Part shown: in pieces, positions 22,216 through 22,261 of the stretch
Layout of the letters: every line of letters starts with the position of its first letter
Numbering within the stretch: the first letter of the stretch is position 1
Source: Bacilli bacterium
GTDB lineage: Bacteria > Bacillota_I > Bacilli_A > RFN20 > CAG-288
Length of the DNA stretch: 22,261 nucleotides
Assembly: GCA_900763245.1 (NCBI GenBank)
Contig: CAAFJQ010000074.1
Coordinates: 1 to 22,261, forward strand
Reading direction: 5' to 3'
Made by a program: the position numbers and the translations under genes
The notes under the pieces: generated by a model
What the model saw: only the letters and a program-made list of their open reading frames with translations
Database searches by the model: none
Told to the model about the DNA's origin: nothing

Positions 22216-22261
22216 TCTTAATCGGTGTTTTTAAACAGGTGTATTTCATGATTGAACAGAA

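Noticed and set aside
22248..22261. Start of a divergent plus-strand gene at the right edge (ATGATTGAACAG)
   Set aside because: Only four codons are visible with a weak AGG upstream, too little to support a call.

Overview
The window reads as chromosomal DNA of a low-to-moderate GC member of the Bacillota using the standard genetic code (TGA is a stop in several genes, which argues against Mycoplasma-type decoding). An anaerobic, fermentative lifestyle is suggested by a full-length pyruvate:ferredoxin oxidoreductase. The mix of PFOR, small zinc-ribbon membrane proteins, a sirtuin and a P-type cation ATPase would fit an Erysipelotrichia-like host-associated anaerobe, but that placement is only an inference. 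No rRNA, tRNA or CRISPR is visible.

Layout. (1) 1-426: non-coding DNA with a -10 box, several hairpins, a terminator, and the nifJ promoter. (2) 427-4050: nifJ, closed by a strong terminator. (3) 4161-4901: two small zinc-ribbon membrane proteins (one DUF4190-like, one TM2) with their own promoter and terminator. (4) 5083-15311: a tightly packed run of six plus-strand genes: a Sir2 deacylase, an unknown 240-aa protein, an unknown 114-aa protein, a lipoprotein M6-type metalloprotease, and two giant (1133 and 1125 aa) unknown proteins. Four-base ATGA overlaps or gaps of 1-2 bases couple most of them. The two giants are paralogues, and each appears to be built of four degenerate copies of one module. 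(5) 15340-16506: a complete IS1595-like insertion sequence with matching ends and a striking structured 5' leader. (6) 16507-19021: an AT-rich accessory stretch with a 117-bp foldback element, a possible transposase scrap, a DUF4926 gene and an AbiE type IV toxin-antitoxin pair whose toxin has an in-frame stop close to its natural start. (7) 19022-22261: a bidirectional terminator, then a minus-strand P2-type (Ca2+/Mn2+) ATPase whose leader is a recognisable yybP-ykoY manganese riboswitch with its own promoter.

How the parts work together. PFOR supplies acetyl-CoA and reduced ferredoxin. The ATPase with its Mn2+ riboswitch is a self-contained metal-detoxification unit, and the riboswitch makes Mn2+ export the likely job of a protein that sequence alone would call a calcium pump. 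The sirtuin-to-giant-protein run is the least explained part and the best candidate for an undescribed system. The IS and AbiE stretch looks like an accessory insertion between this operon and the ATPase.
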